64,000 nucleotides of DNA from the NCBI GenBank assembly GCA_045660385.1, contig JAZRDT010000030.1, forward strand, positions 35,860-99,859, written 5' to 3'. Position numbers and translations under genes: made by a program. The stretch is from UBA1189 sp045660385 (lineage in GTDB: Bacteria; Bacteroidota; Bacteroidia; Bacteroidales; Bacteroidaceae). How positions within the stretch are numbered: position 1 is the first letter of the stretch; the number at the start of each line of letters is the position of its first letter. Below are positions 24,450-33,528 of the stretch, one piece after another. The notes under the pieces are model-generated. The model saw only the letters and a program-made list of their open reading frames with translations. It had not been told where the DNA came from and ran no database searches.

Positions 24450-24975
24450 AGCCAATAGCTAAAGAACTCACACTGAAACGAAGTTCGCTGGCCGAAGGGA
24501 AAAGCAATTCACGGAAAGCACGGAAATTTATTCGTGAGATTCGTGAGATTCGTGGTCAAATAAAAACAGCCTTTGGCTGTAACGTTAACGATGACGATGA
24601 CTACCTCCGGGATGTTTCCGTTTTTTCGAACACTAATCACACGGATTGCACGAATCTGGCACGACGCTGCGCCCGTGCTGCCTCCGGGATGCTATCAAAT
24701 TAATTTCACACAGAAAGCACGGAAAGCACAGAAAGGCACGACGCTGCGCCCGTGCGGGCCTCCGGAGTGGTATCAATTGTCTCACGCAGACTACGCAGAA
24801 GACGTAGACTATAAGAACTTTACAATACAATCAACGAGACCTGGATAAAAAATCGCAGAAGACGCACACGCAGGCTTGTGCTGGCCTCCGGAGGAAGATG
24901 GGCTATTGGCTGTTAGCTGCCATCCGGCAGGCTAATTCTCAATTCTCAATTTTCAATTCTCAATTGATACGAGCA
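24450..24975. repeat. Gene-free composite repeats right of the hairpin array
   Basis: No gene. ACGAAGTTCGCTGGCCGAAG, a partial third copy of the 176-bp unit, an ACAGCC TTT GGCTGT hairpin followed by AACGTTAACGATGACG (about 24565-24600), repeated GGCACGACGCTGCGCCCGTG segments, a second copy of the 114-bp unit (24781-24893), TTGGCTGTTAGCT and TTCTCAATTCTCAATT tracts. Confidence 0.85.
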
Positions 24976-25009
24976 GCAACTTTCACCGCACACTCCGTGT
25001 GCTTTAACC
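24976..25009 (-). repeat. Variable-hairpin array, single unit in reverse orientation
   Basis: On the minus strand GGTTAAA (25003-25009), a GCACAC GGA GTGTGC palindrome (24988-25002) and GGTGAAA (24981-24987): the same architecture with a stem sequence seen nowhere else here. Confidence 0.85.
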
Positions 25010-25014
25010 CATAG

Positions 25015-25033
25015 CAACAGCTATATTATTACC
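25015..25033 (-). other. Shared 3'-end motif, copy 1
   Basis: On the minus strand GGTAATAATATAGCTGTTG, directly after the terminator of the outer-membrane operon. The same motif follows the amylase gene (31469-31487) and, in extended form, the acyltransferase gene (44304-44333). Confidence 0.7.
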
Positions 25034-25035
25034 AT

Positions 25036-25068
25036 AAAAAAAGGCGACACGAGGTGTCGCCTTTTTTG
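25036..25068 (-). terminator. Rho-independent terminator of the outer-membrane operon
   Basis: GGCGACAC GAG GTGTCGCC stem with A7 and T6 runs on either side, 18 bp after the stop of the last minus-strand gene; symmetric, so it could work in both directions. Confidence 0.92.
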
Positions 25069-25085
25069 TATATGTAGGTTTTCGA

Positions 25086-26987
25086 TTAGTATGCTACTGC
25101 CTCTTTGCGGCTCTTGTCGGGACCGAGCACTACATTGAGACCGGCTGACATGCTTACGAGGCCCTTGTTCCAGTGGATACATTGCTTCAAGCTCTCGCTT
25201 GACATGTAGCGGTATGAGGGCTCTACGAAGAGTTCGAAGCTGGGGGCGAGCTTCAATGCAGCTTGTGCACCTACCTCGATACCGTAGCCGAAGAAGTCCT
25301 CCTCAGTGATGGAGTATACAGCACCTACGTAGGGACGGAGGTCGAAGCGATGGTTGGTGTTGCGTGCCCATGCATTGGTGAGGTTGAACATGTACTGGGG
25401 TGAGAAAGTTGCCCAGTTACACATGGGCTTGATAGGTGTTCCTATCCATGTGTTGTACAACTCAAAGTTGGTGTGTTCGAACTTCAGGCGCAAAGCGTGG
25501 AGATCGTCGAAACGGTAAGCCAATGAGGCCTGGAAGGTGCTGTTGAGTGTTGCCAACCAGTCGCCACCCATGAGGAAGGGGTACTGCTGACCGTAAGCAT
25601 AAGAGAGGACGAGGCCCTTCTTGTAATCGACATTGCCTGAGGTCATCTTACGAGCGTGGTAGCGGTGGTAGTTAGAGCGGTAGAACTCGATACCGAGGTT
25701 GAGGTTGCCGTAACGGTCGTAACGGTCGTGCTCATCGTTGTACATGGATGAGAAGCGGGTGTCGGCGAAGAGGGCAAACTGCTGGTTGAGGAAGTACTTC
25801 AACTGTACGGATGAAGAGCTACCCCACTGGAAGAGTGCCCAACAGGTGCGGTCGTAGCGCACACCGGCTGAGGCCTCGAGACCGAAACGGCCCATAGAGA
25901 AGCCGAAGAGCTCGGGGATGTTGAGGACACCCTCGACCATGGCACCGGCACGGCGGTTGCGGTATTCCAAGTCGAGTTGCTCGGCATAGAGTGATGCACG
26001 CACTGCGAGTTTGGGGTTTAACCAACGACCGGCAGCGAAGTGGAGGGCGGGGCCCATCTCGCCAAAGTTGTTCTCGCGCATGTCTCTAAAGCTATCGAAG
26101 GCACCCATACTGAGCTGGATGAAGAAGTTGTCGGTGAGTGATACGCTGTCCTTATCGATGTCGTAGTTCCACTGCAGGGGCTTGTAGGGTGAGCTCAAAC
26201 GTACGCCCAAACCTACGAGGACGTGGCCACGGACGTCGACCTTGTGCCAGTCTTCGAACACCTCGTCGTTGGTGTAGGCCGAAATGCGGGGCTCAACCAG
26301 GAAGTAGGTGCGGGGTGAGAGGTTGGCACGTACCTGAACACCGGTGTGAAGGCCTCCGTAGAGGTTGACGGTGTTGGCAATGGTGTTGTGACCGAAGTCG
26401 ATACCGGCGAGGTATGAGAACGACCAGCGGCGTGCCTCGTTGTAACCATAGAAGTAGTTTGACATATCCCAGAGGTAGTCAACACCTACCTGGTGACGGA
26501 TGGCAAACATATCGTTGGCCAAGGAGTTGTTGGCATAGTCGTAGCTCAAGCGTACGCTGTTGGCGGGGTCGAAGCTCTTGGCTACGAATCCTCCCCAGTG
26601 GAAGTTGTAGTTGCCAATGAGATCGGTACGGTCGGTAGCGATGAAGGGGATGGGCTGGTCGGTGTATATACCCATTGACCAGTTCTGACCAGCACCACGT
26701 GCGTAAACGTGCTTGTGGGGGTTACGGTAGCGGTTGATGAAGAGGAAGTTCATTACGGTCTTGAATGACTCTTGCTCGGCAAGCTTCTCGGCCTCGGCCA
26801 CGGCGAGTTTCTCGGCCTCCTCGGCATCCTTGGCTCCCTGCTCCTTATTGAAGTTCTCGAGCTGGGCCTGACGCTCGATAGCATACTTCACAGAATCCAA
26901 CTCGTTGTTGGATTGTGCTTTCGCTGTCTGAAGCATCAGCAGGGCAGATGCGAAGAACAGGATTCTTGTAAGATGTATTCTTTTCAT
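25086..26987 (-). CDS. Large outer-membrane beta-barrel protein
   Basis: A 633-residue exported protein. It has a signal peptide (MKRIHLTRILFFASALLMLQTAKAQ), a short charged helical region rich in Ala/Glu/Lys (residues about 55-72), then many amphipathic strands with alternating aromatic residues (FHWGGFVAKSF, RWSFSYLAGIDFG, VRANLSPRTYFLVEPRISAY) to a C-terminal strand LNVVLGPDKSRKEAVAY. It appears to contain two or three related barrel segments. I do not recognise a named family beyond porin-like outer-membrane proteins of Bacteroidales. It is the last gene of a four-gene operon, 12 bp after the preceding stop and followed by a strong terminator. Probably surface structure or adhesion. Confidence 0.75.
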   Translation of the reverse strand: MKRIHLTRILFFASALLMLQTAKAQSNNELDSVKYAIERQAQLENFNKEQGAKDAEEAEKLAVAEAEKLAEQESFKTVMNFLFINRYRNPHKHVYARGAGQNWSMGIYTDQPIPFIATDRTDLIGNYNFHWGGFVAKSFDPANSVRLSYDYANNSLANDMFAIRHQVGVDYLWDMSNYFYGYNEARRWSFSYLAGIDFGHNTIANTVNLYGGLHTGVQVRANLSPRTYFLVEPRISAYTNDEVFEDWHKVDVRGHVLVGLGVRLSSPYKPLQWNYDIDKDSVSLTDNFFIQLSMGAFDSFRDMRENNFGEMGPALHFAAGRWLNPKLAVRASLYAEQLDLEYRNRRAGAMVEGVLNIPELFGFSMGRFGLEASAGVRYDRTCWALFQWGSSSSVQLKYFLNQQFALFADTRFSSMYNDEHDRYDRYGNLNLGIEFYRSNYHRYHARKMTSGNVDYKKGLVLSYAYGQQYPFLMGGDWLATLNSTFQASLAYRFDDLHALRLKFEHTNFELYNTWIGTPIKPMCNWATFSPQYMFNLTNAWARNTNHRFDLRPYVGAVYSITEEDFFGYGIEVGAQAALKLAPSFELFVEPSYRYMSSESLKQCIHWNKGLVSMSAGLNVVLGPDKSRKEAVAY

Positions 26988-26999
26988 GTTTGTTGCGTT

Positions 27000-29459
27000 T
27001 TATTCTTTAATAAGTCCCCATTCTTTCAGGTTCTCGGGTGTGGGGTCGGGGCAGCTCATGAAGTTGTGCTCCATATCGTCGAGTACGGTGTAGCCCAACT
27101 CGGCATCGCCATTCTTCCACTTGAAGTAGCGGTCGCAGGCTTCGTCGAAGATGTCGCGATCGTTGGGGTCGGCATCGTCGTACTTGTCGCGGATGTAGGC
27201 ATCGCCCTGACAACGCTGGATGAACGACTCGTCGAGCTCGAAGCACTTAACCAGGCAGTCGACGGGCTTCTCCTCGAAGAGGTATGAGTAGAACTGGATC
27301 TCGGGAACATCGACCAAAAGGTAACCTATGCGGTTGTAGATAACGGCCTTGAGGTAGTAGGCGAGGGCTTTCTTCTCGGCAGGTACGTCGTTGAGCTGAC
27401 GGATGTACTTCATTGCCTGGAAGTTGTGGTAGCGCTGCTGGTCGCGTGATACCTTATCCTTGTTCTGCTTGGCACCCATAGCGAGGTGCAACACAACGGT
27501 GTTGATGATGTCCTTGCCCAGGTTGGCATTCAGCACGGCGGGATCCTCAGCGTAGTAACCGTTCAAGCAGGCTACGAGTTGTGAGAGCTCACGGTACTCG
27601 GGGAGGTCGTTGATGCGACGTACGAGGCTGGCTGCATCGAAGAAGTGACGGGCCTCGAGCAACATGCATACCTGGTTACCGATGATGGCATCGGGGTTGT
27701 AGATCTTTGTATAGGTGTCGGTGATCTTCTGGGGCTGGTTGACACGGTACTGATCGAAGATGAACTCCTTCAGGGTGGTGGTGTCAACGACGTTGAGACT
27801 CATTTCGGCACGTGCCATCTCGTTGGCCGCGAAGGGACGGAGGGGGGTGTCGAATCTGTTCTCACGGAGAGCACGCTTACAGATCTCGATCTTCTCGGCG
27901 GGGTCCTTGATGGACTGGATGAGCGACCAGTACTCGGTGGGCTCGAAACGGAAGCTGGGATCGGTTCTATAGATCTCGACAATCTCGTGTGCATGGAGGT
28001 TACGACGTACAACATACTTACAGCTGGTGCGTACTACACGGAGCTGGGGAAGGATGCTGTCCTTGATGAGTCCGTAGTAGGGGAGCTTGCGGATTATGCT
28101 TGACTGTGCGTCGATGGTGCTGTGCTTGGCGATGATCTCGCGTACGGCGGTTGCCTTCTCGGGGTGGCCGGCATCGAGCAATGCGGCTACCTGGTCCCAA
28201 CCGGCTACCTCACCCTTGGATGAGGTGGGGGTGCTCTTCTTCAAGAGGCCCTGTTCGGTAAGGCGGTTGATGGCGTAGTTGGCACGGCGGCGTGCGAGGT
28301 CCTGGTTCATCTGGTAGCCACCTTCAGGTGATGCTACACCGACGATCTCGTATGACTGGATCTTTGATCCCTTCATCTCGAGGATCTCGTTGAGGCGGTT
28401 CACGATCTTTTCCCACTCGGTTTCGTTCTTGGGGTTGTTGGGGTCGAGCTGTGTGCGGCCAACAAGGAAGGTGAGCGATACGGTGTCGGCATCGTTACGG
28501 GCACGCAACTGCGAGCTGGGACGATACTTCAAGGGATCGAGGCCGTATGAATAGGTTTCGAAATCGTACTGGAAGTACTGGAGGGGATCCTCGCGCTGGC
28601 ACTTACATACGATGGTGTCGAACGATTCGGTGACGCCGGGGTACTCCTGAGTTACCTTTGAGAAGCGTACCTGGTAGTAGGCCGAGGGATCGGGCATCTC
28701 GAAACGGTAGCTGCGGCTGAACTTGAAGTACTTGTTGTCCTTGAGTCCGGTGATGGTGTCGCCATTGGATGCAATCAAGGTGTCGACAACAAACTTCTGG
28801 ATGGGGTCGCGGGTGATATCGTAGCCCATGCGACGATCCTGAGTGAGCTCGAACTCGGCGCCCTGAAGGATAACGGGGTTGAGGAACTCGATCACGGTGT
28901 CCTGCTCTAAGAAACATGAGGTTACGTAGGGCTGGAAGATGATGCGGTCGTCCTCGTCGCCGAGAGCGGCAAACTGGGGCTCGAAGAACATGACGTTACC
29001 AATCACCGTAGGTGCGGTGGGAGGAAGGGTGGGGGCATCGGGCAGCTTGGCCTCTACGTATACCTCGTCGAGCTTTTCACCTTCAACGGCGATCTCGATG
29101 TTGAGGTCAGAGAGTCCGGCGATGGGGTACATCTGGATAACCTTGGTACCTACGTCGACAACAATGTAACCAAACTCGTATGCCTCTTCACATACATAAT
29201 AACCATTCTCGTCAGGTACGATGATCATGACATCCTTTACTCTGACATCGTAGTAATGGTGGTCCTTCTTCAGATTCTTTACAATGGTTTCTGCATCTTT
29301 GCGGGTCTCAGAAAAGAACATCTTCACAGTACCCACTCTAAAGGGAGCACCACCATCGGTAACGTTGGTGACACGACCCTGCACATAGTGGTCCTGAGCA
29401 TATACTTTTGCTGTAGCCAACAGGCAGATTAAGCAGATAAAGCCTAAGATACGTTTCAT
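27000..29459 (-). CDS. Secreted OmpA-like domain protein with N-terminal peptidase-regulatory-like region
   Basis: An 819-residue protein with signal peptide MKRILGFICLICLLATAKVYAQ; an in-frame GTG adds three residues. The N-terminal part starts VQGRVTNVTDGGAPFRVG like carboxypeptidase-regulatory domains. Around residues 345-400, IQSYEIVGVASPEGGYQMNQDLARRRANYAINRL matches the peptidoglycan-binding region of OmpA-like domains (GxASPEGxxxxNxxLAxxRA). The rest is helical and possibly TPR-like. Third gene of the four-gene operon (10 bp spacing upstream, 12 bp downstream). Likely links an outer-membrane assembly to the cell wall; exact role unknown. Confidence 0.75.
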   Translation of the reverse strand: MKRILGFICLICLLATAKVYAQDHYVQGRVTNVTDGGAPFRVGTVKMFFSETRKDAETIVKNLKKDHHYYDVRVKDVMIIVPDENGYYVCEEAYEFGYIVVDVGTKVIQMYPIAGLSDLNIEIAVEGEKLDEVYVEAKLPDAPTLPPTAPTVIGNVMFFEPQFAALGDEDDRIIFQPYVTSCFLEQDTVIEFLNPVILQGAEFELTQDRRMGYDITRDPIQKFVVDTLIASNGDTITGLKDNKYFKFSRSYRFEMPDPSAYYQVRFSKVTQEYPGVTESFDTIVCKCQREDPLQYFQYDFETYSYGLDPLKYRPSSQLRARNDADTVSLTFLVGRTQLDPNNPKNETEWEKIVNRLNEILEMKGSKIQSYEIVGVASPEGGYQMNQDLARRRANYAINRLTEQGLLKKSTPTSSKGEVAGWDQVAALLDAGHPEKATAVREIIAKHSTIDAQSSIIRKLPYYGLIKDSILPQLRVVRTSCKYVVRRNLHAHEIVEIYRTDPSFRFEPTEYWSLIQSIKDPAEKIEICKRALRENRFDTPLRPFAANEMARAEMSLNVVDTTTLKEFIFDQYRVNQPQKITDTYTKIYNPDAIIGNQVCMLLEARHFFDAASLVRRINDLPEYRELSQLVACLNGYYAEDPAVLNANLGKDIINTVVLHLAMGAKQNKDKVSRDQQRYHNFQAMKYIRQLNDVPAEKKALAYYLKAVIYNRIGYLLVDVPEIQFYSYLFEEKPVDCLVKCFELDESFIQRCQGDAYIRDKYDDADPNDRDIFDEACDRYFKWKNGDAELGYTVLDDMEHNFMSCPDPTPENLKEWGLIKE

Positions 29460-29478
29460 ACTTTCCACGAATTAAAAG

Positions 29479-30033
29479 CTATTTGATAATATAGACGAAA
29501 CTAACACCTAAGGTGGTGGTAGCAATGTCGTACTTCATGCTGGGTGATACGGTGGCAGCGGCCTCGTGCTCAATCTCGTACTGGTGACGCATCACCAGAC
29601 CGAAACCGTAGCTTACCTCGAGGTTCCAACGCTTGGCGATGGGCCATGCCCAACCACCAACCAACTCGGCTGCGGCAAAGTCGCCCTCGAAGAGGGTGGA
29701 CGAATTGCTGTAACGATAACTACCGGCCTTGATACCAGCACCTACAAAGAGCTGGGTCAGTGCGCGCTGGGGAATCCAATAACGGTATTGGAAGCTACCC
29801 ATGGTGAGGTCGAAATCCAGACCCCAGGGATCGGCAATGACGCCGGTAAGACCGAATTCTAAACTGGTTTTCTCGCCCACGGTGAGCTCGGCACCAATGT
29901 TGGGTACCAGGCCCAGGTCTGACACTACATTGGTCTTGATAGCAATTTGCTGGGCAGTAGACGGCAACGCCCATAATAGCATGAAGGCTATTACGGGGAC
30001 CGTTATCCATTTCTTCTTATCCTTGGTATTCAT
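29479..30033 (-). CDS. DUF3575 family outer-membrane protein
   Basis: A 184-residue exported beta-barrel protein: signal peptide to about residue 27 (ending PSTAQQ), then IAIKTNVVSDLGLVPNIGAELTVGEKTSLE, the characteristic opening of DUF3575 proteins (K-x-N-hh-x-D...PNhGhE), and paired strands to TTLGVSFVYIIK. In Bacteroidales such proteins are often encoded near fimbrial and OmpA-like proteins. Second gene of the operon, 5 bp after the previous stop. Role unknown; probably forms an outer-membrane complex with its neighbours. Confidence 0.82.
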   Translation of the reverse strand: MNTKDKKKWITVPVIAFMLLWALPSTAQQIAIKTNVVSDLGLVPNIGAELTVGEKTSLEFGLTGVIADPWGLDFDLTMGSFQYRYWIPQRALTQLFVGAGIKAGSYRYSNSSTLFEGDFAAAELVGGWAWPIAKRWNLEVSYGFGLVMRHQYEIEHEAAATVSPSMKYDIATTTLGVSFVYIIK

Positions 30034-30038
30034 ATTGT

Positions 30039-31139
30039 TTATTTACCCTCTGTTTCTTGTTGTTGCTTCTCGAGTTTCTCTTGCTCCTTGGCCAACTTCT
30101 TGGCTGCTTTCTCTTCGGCCTTGGCTATCTTCTGGGCCTCTTTCTCCAATTGCTTGGCGGCCTTCTCCTGCTCGTCGACTAATTTCTGCTCTTCCTTGGT
30201 GCGCTTGTTCTGCTCCTTGGCTATGGCTTTCTCCTGCTTCTCTTTCTGATCGGCAGCTGCCTTCTCCTGCTTGTGCATGATGCGCTCAATCTGGGCGGGA
30301 CGGAAATCGGCTACCATCTTCTTCTTGGCATAGAGGTCCTTCACTGAGTGACGACGCAATACCAATGATACGTGGAGGTCGGTAATCAGGGGATAGAACC
30401 ACTTGCCCTGGCCGGTAACCTGGCTCTCGACACGGTTGTACTTGTCGAACTCGGTGACTACGCAACCGAGGCTGCCACCAAACTCCCACTCGAGGTAGAA
30501 GCGGTTACTGAAGTTGTGGAAGGGCTTCTGGAAACCTAACGACAGACCGACGATGGCGGCTTCGCCCATACGACCACGGCTGTAATCGAAGAGGGGAAGA
30601 CACATGGAGTAGTCGGTATACTGGGCAAACACACCTACGTAGCTGCGACCGAGGTCGTCAACGTAATTGGTGCGACGGTTGGCCCAGAACTTCTTGGTTG
30701 ACAATGCACCGCCAACCTTGTTGGTGGCACGGATCATCCATGACAAGGAGTCCAGGATGTTGAGGTATACAACATCGCCGTTCTCGGTGGTATACTCACC
30801 ATTGATGGTGTAATGGGTCTGCTCTCCGAAACGGAAGTGACGACGGAACTCAGCCTTACCTGAGAAGAGGCTGTAGTTCATGTCGGGAGCATACATTCTG
30901 TTGGCATTCAAACTTGCCTTGCCCTCGAGGTACAGTGATGAACCATTGACATACTGGGGATTCGAGAGGGGAATCTCAACACCCACGTTGGGCACTACGA
31001 GCATCCAATCGATCAGATTGGTTGATACGGACGGGGTGCGTGTTATCTTGTCCTGTGCGAAAGCGGTAGCACTCAAGCTACAGCTCAAAAGGGCAAACAC
31101 CAAAACCCGTTGGATAAAACCTTTGTTTACAAGATACAT
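30039..31139 (-). CDS. DUF3575-like outer-membrane protein with Lys/Glu coiled-coil tail
   Basis: A 366-residue protein with signal peptide (to about TAFAQD), then TRTPSVSTNLIDWMLVVPNVGVEIPLSN, the same opening as the next gene, and beta strands to about residue 265. The last 100 residues are almost entirely Lys, Glu, Ala and Gln (KEKQEKAIAKEQNKRTKEEQ and similar), a predicted long single helix or coiled coil. That tail would extend into the periplasm and may contact peptidoglycan or partner proteins. First gene of the operon; promoter at 31166-31195. Confidence 0.8.
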   Translation of the reverse strand: MYLVNKGFIQRVLVFALLSCSLSATAFAQDKITRTPSVSTNLIDWMLVVPNVGVEIPLSNPQYVNGSSLYLEGKASLNANRMYAPDMNYSLFSGKAEFRRHFRFGEQTHYTINGEYTTENGDVVYLNILDSLSWMIRATNKVGGALSTKKFWANRRTNYVDDLGRSYVGVFAQYTDYSMCLPLFDYSRGRMGEAAIVGLSLGFQKPFHNFSNRFYLEWEFGGSLGCVVTEFDKYNRVESQVTGQGKWFYPLITDLHVSLVLRRHSVKDLYAKKKMVADFRPAQIERIMHKQEKAAADQKEKQEKAIAKEQNKRTKEEQKLVDEQEKAAKQLEKEAQKIAKAEEKAAKKLAKEQEKLEKQQQETEGK

Positions 31140-31165
31140 TTTGTTTATATTGATAAAATTTCGTG

Positions 31166-31195
31166 CAAAATTACAACAAATATTTTAATCAATAA
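31166..31195 (-). promoter_or_regulatory. Promoter of the four-gene outer-membrane operon
   Basis: On the minus strand TTATTG (31190-31195) and TAATTTTG (31166-31173), an exact TAnnTTTG match, lie 27 bp before the ATG. Confidence 0.72.
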
Positions 31196-31220
31196 ACATA
31201 AATACATGTTTTTTAGCATT

Positions 31221-31340
31221 TTTTTTATGGTTTAACATCCAACGGGTGTTGGGGGTACTCAGTTTTCGCTTATTTGTAATTTTAGGATGACACCGGAGTA
31301 ACCGGGAAGCGTGAGCGCTACGGGGCTGTCGGGGTGCAAG
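31221..31340. repeat. 120-bp duplicate of the amylase 3' end, outer copy
   Basis: Nearly identical to 31491-31610, which contains the last codons and stop of the amylase gene and its downstream flank. The two copies bracket one palindromic element. Confidence 0.9.
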
Positions 31341-31472
31341 TCTCAGGATTGTCCCCCTAGATTAGGGGGACGAGCGCAGCGGAGGGGGTATTATCCGAGA
31401 AAGTAGTACCACCTCCCCCTCTTCGAGGGTACTCCTCCTAATTTAGGAGGAGAATTTAAGGTTTTGGACAAC
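31341..31472. repeat. Palindromic element (GTCCCCC / CTCCTCC type), copy near amylase
   Basis: Contains GTCCCCC TAGATTA GGGGGAC (31351-31371), GGAGGGGGTA opposed to TACCACCTCCCCC, and CTCCTCC TAATTTA GGAGGAG, ending TGGACAAC. The order matches the element at 44098-44307. Confidence 0.88.
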
Positions 31473-31487
31473 AGCTATATTATTACC
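31469..31487 (-). other. Shared 3'-end motif, copy 2
   Basis: On the minus strand GGTAATAATATAGCTGTTG, downstream of the amylase gene and preceded by an A-run. Confidence 0.7.
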
Positions 31488-31527
31488 TTTTTTTTAGGGT
31501 TTAACATCCAACGGGTGTTGGGGTTAC

Positions 31528-33210
31528 TCAGTTTTCGCTTATTTGTAATTTTAGGATGACACCGGAGTAACCGGGAAGCGTGAGCGCTACGGGGTTGTCG
31601 GGGTGCAAGGTTACCTTCGTGGAAGTGCCTGTGAGTAGCTCGGTGGCCTCGATGCTGTAGAGGGTGGGGAGCTTGAAGTAGTCGAACGCATGGGTGGGGA
31701 TGTGGACCTTCACGTCGGTGTCGTGGGCATCGAAATTGGCCACGATGAGCAGCAACTCGCCTTCGTACTTGCGCAGGAAGGCGTAGTGACGGTGGGGGTT
31801 GAAGTCGGCTGTGAAGGGGTTGGCATACATGAGGTCGAAGAAGTCGCCCTCGACAATGGCTCGCTCGTCGCGTGCGATGTGGAGGAGGCGGCTGTACCAG
31901 GCTTTCAGGTCGCGCTCGCCGTCGTTGAGCTCACGGCCCGAGAAGGTGCCGCCGTCGTGCCAGCGGCGGAGGGTGTCGACGCTCCAGTAGTCGAAGATGG
32001 TGGTGCGTCCGTCGCGTCCGCTAAAGCCCTCTTGGTCCATGCCGCGCTCGCCGAGCTCCTGACCGAAGTAGATCATGGTGGGACAGGTGTCGATGGTGGC
32101 GCTCACAAGCATGGCGGGCAGGGCGGGACGGCCGTGGCCGACGATGAAGTCGGAGGCGAGGCGCTGCTCGTCGTGATTCTCCATGAAATGGAGCATGTGG
32201 CTGCGGAGCTCACCGAGGTTCTGCCAGCAACGGGTGATGTCGGTGGCCGACTGCTGGTGGCGGATGATGCCGATGAGGGTGTCGTAGAGGCCGACCTTGT
32301 CGTAGAGGTAGTCGAACTTGCCGTGCTTGACGTAGTTGTAGTATTCCCAGGTGTTGTAGACTTCGGCTATGAAGATGATGTGGGGGTACTTCTCCTTAAT
32401 AATGGGTATCACCCAACCCCAGAACTGGAAGGGGACCATCTCGGCCATGTCGCAGCGGAAGCCGTCGACGCCTTTCTTGGCCCAAAAGAGGAGGATGTCG
32501 CGCATCTTGAGCCAGGTGGAGGGGAAGGGGTAGAAGTCGGTGCGCTCGCCCTCGAGGTAGTTGACGCCGTAGTTGAGTTTCACGGTTTCGTACCAGTCGT
32601 TGCGTGAGGGGTAGGCGTCGAAGCGGTTGTTGCCGGTGGCGCGGGCGGGGCATTCGGTATAGTCCTGCCAGTCGACCTCACCGCCGAGAGTGGTGCCGGG
32701 GAGGTAGTAGAAGTTGTTCTTGGGGGAGTAGAAGAGGGTGGTGTCATCCTTCTCTCCGAGGTCGACAACGTTCTTGGGCTTGGCGTCGGAGTGGTAGCAA
32801 CGGGCTACGTGGTTGGGGACGAAGTCGATGATCATCTTCAAACCGGCCTGGTGGGTGCGCTTCACGAGTTGGGCGAACTCCTTCATGCGGTTAGGTACGC
32901 TGGTGGCGAGGTCGGGGTCTACATCGTAGTAGTCCTTGATGGCGTAGGGGGAGCCGGCCTGGCCCTTGACGGTGGCCTTGTGGTCGGGGCGGATGCCCTG
33001 CGCGCTGTAGTCGGTCTGCGTGGCGTGCTCGATGACGCCGGTGTACCACACGTGGGTGACGCCCATCTCCTTGATGGCTTCGAGGGCTGCGGGGGTAAAA
33101 TGGGCAAACTTGCCACAGCCGTTCTGCTCGATGCTGCCGTTAGGTATGCACTGGGTGTTGTCGTTGCCGAAAAGGCGTGTAAAAATCTGATAAAGGATGA
33201 TTTTATTCAT
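31528..33210 (-). CDS. GH13 alpha-amylase family glycosidase, cytoplasmic
   Basis: A 560-residue enzyme without a signal peptide. All four GH13 regions are present: DFVPNH (129-134), GVDGFRCDMAE with nucleophile D254, FIAEVYN with acid/base E283, and FMENHDEQR with D347. It hydrolyses or rearranges alpha-1,4-glucan or maltodextrin in the cytoplasm, probably glycogen or imported starch fragments. The 3' end (last about 27 codons) is duplicated downstream at 31221-31340 around a palindromic element, but the gene itself is intact. It does not form an obvious operon; both flanks are repeat DNA. Confidence 0.92.
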   Translation of the reverse strand: MNKIILYQIFTRLFGNDNTQCIPNGSIEQNGCGKFAHFTPAALEAIKEMGVTHVWYTGVIEHATQTDYSAQGIRPDHKATVKGQAGSPYAIKDYYDVDPDLATSVPNRMKEFAQLVKRTHQAGLKMIIDFVPNHVARCYHSDAKPKNVVDLGEKDDTTLFYSPKNNFYYLPGTTLGGEVDWQDYTECPARATGNNRFDAYPSRNDWYETVKLNYGVNYLEGERTDFYPFPSTWLKMRDILLFWAKKGVDGFRCDMAEMVPFQFWGWVIPIIKEKYPHIIFIAEVYNTWEYYNYVKHGKFDYLYDKVGLYDTLIGIIRHQQSATDITRCWQNLGELRSHMLHFMENHDEQRLASDFIVGHGRPALPAMLVSATIDTCPTMIYFGQELGERGMDQEGFSGRDGRTTIFDYWSVDTLRRWHDGGTFSGRELNDGERDLKAWYSRLLHIARDERAIVEGDFFDLMYANPFTADFNPHRHYAFLRKYEGELLLIVANFDAHDTDVKVHIPTHAFDYFKLPTLYSIEATELLTGTSTKVTLHPDNPVALTLPGYSGVILKLQISEN

Positions 33211-33256
33211 ATGTTTCTTTTTATTTATTGTCTAAAGTCAACGGTTTTCTTTTCTT

Positions 33257-33475
33257 GTCCCCCTAAGTTAGGGGGACGAGCGCAGCGGAGGGGGTATCTA
33301 GTTCTTTTATTCTACCACCTCCCCCCTTTGGGGATGCCTTTCGGCGCTCCTTAGGGGAGATAAACCTCCCGTTGTCGCAACCGACGCTTTCATATCGCGT
33401 CGGCCTCCTAAACTAGGAGGAGAAATCGTGGAGTCCGCGTCGGCCTAATCTAGGAGGAGAATTAGGGTGCAGTTT
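33257..33475. repeat. Palindromic-element cluster between amylase and DUF559 gene
   Basis: GTCCCCC TAAGTTA GGGGGAC (33257-33277), GGAGGGGGTA, ACCACCTCCCCCC, CCGACGC...GCGTCGG and two CTCCTCC/GGAGGAG-type hairpins. No gene lies between 33211 and 33534. Confidence 0.85.
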
Positions 33476-33528
33476 CTTTATATGTACGTATTTGTGTCTC
33501 ATATATTGTTACCTTGGTCATTTATATT

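Noticed and set aside
31222..31260. Possible terminator at the T-rich run upstream of the outer-membrane operon
   Set aside because: The T-run and CCAAC/GTTGG stem are part of the duplicated amylase end; the stem is only 5 bp.
31690..32607. Forward 305-residue frame opposite the amylase
   Set aside because: Antisense of a gene with all GH13 motifs; Val/Glu/Gly-rich low-complexity product due to codon bias.
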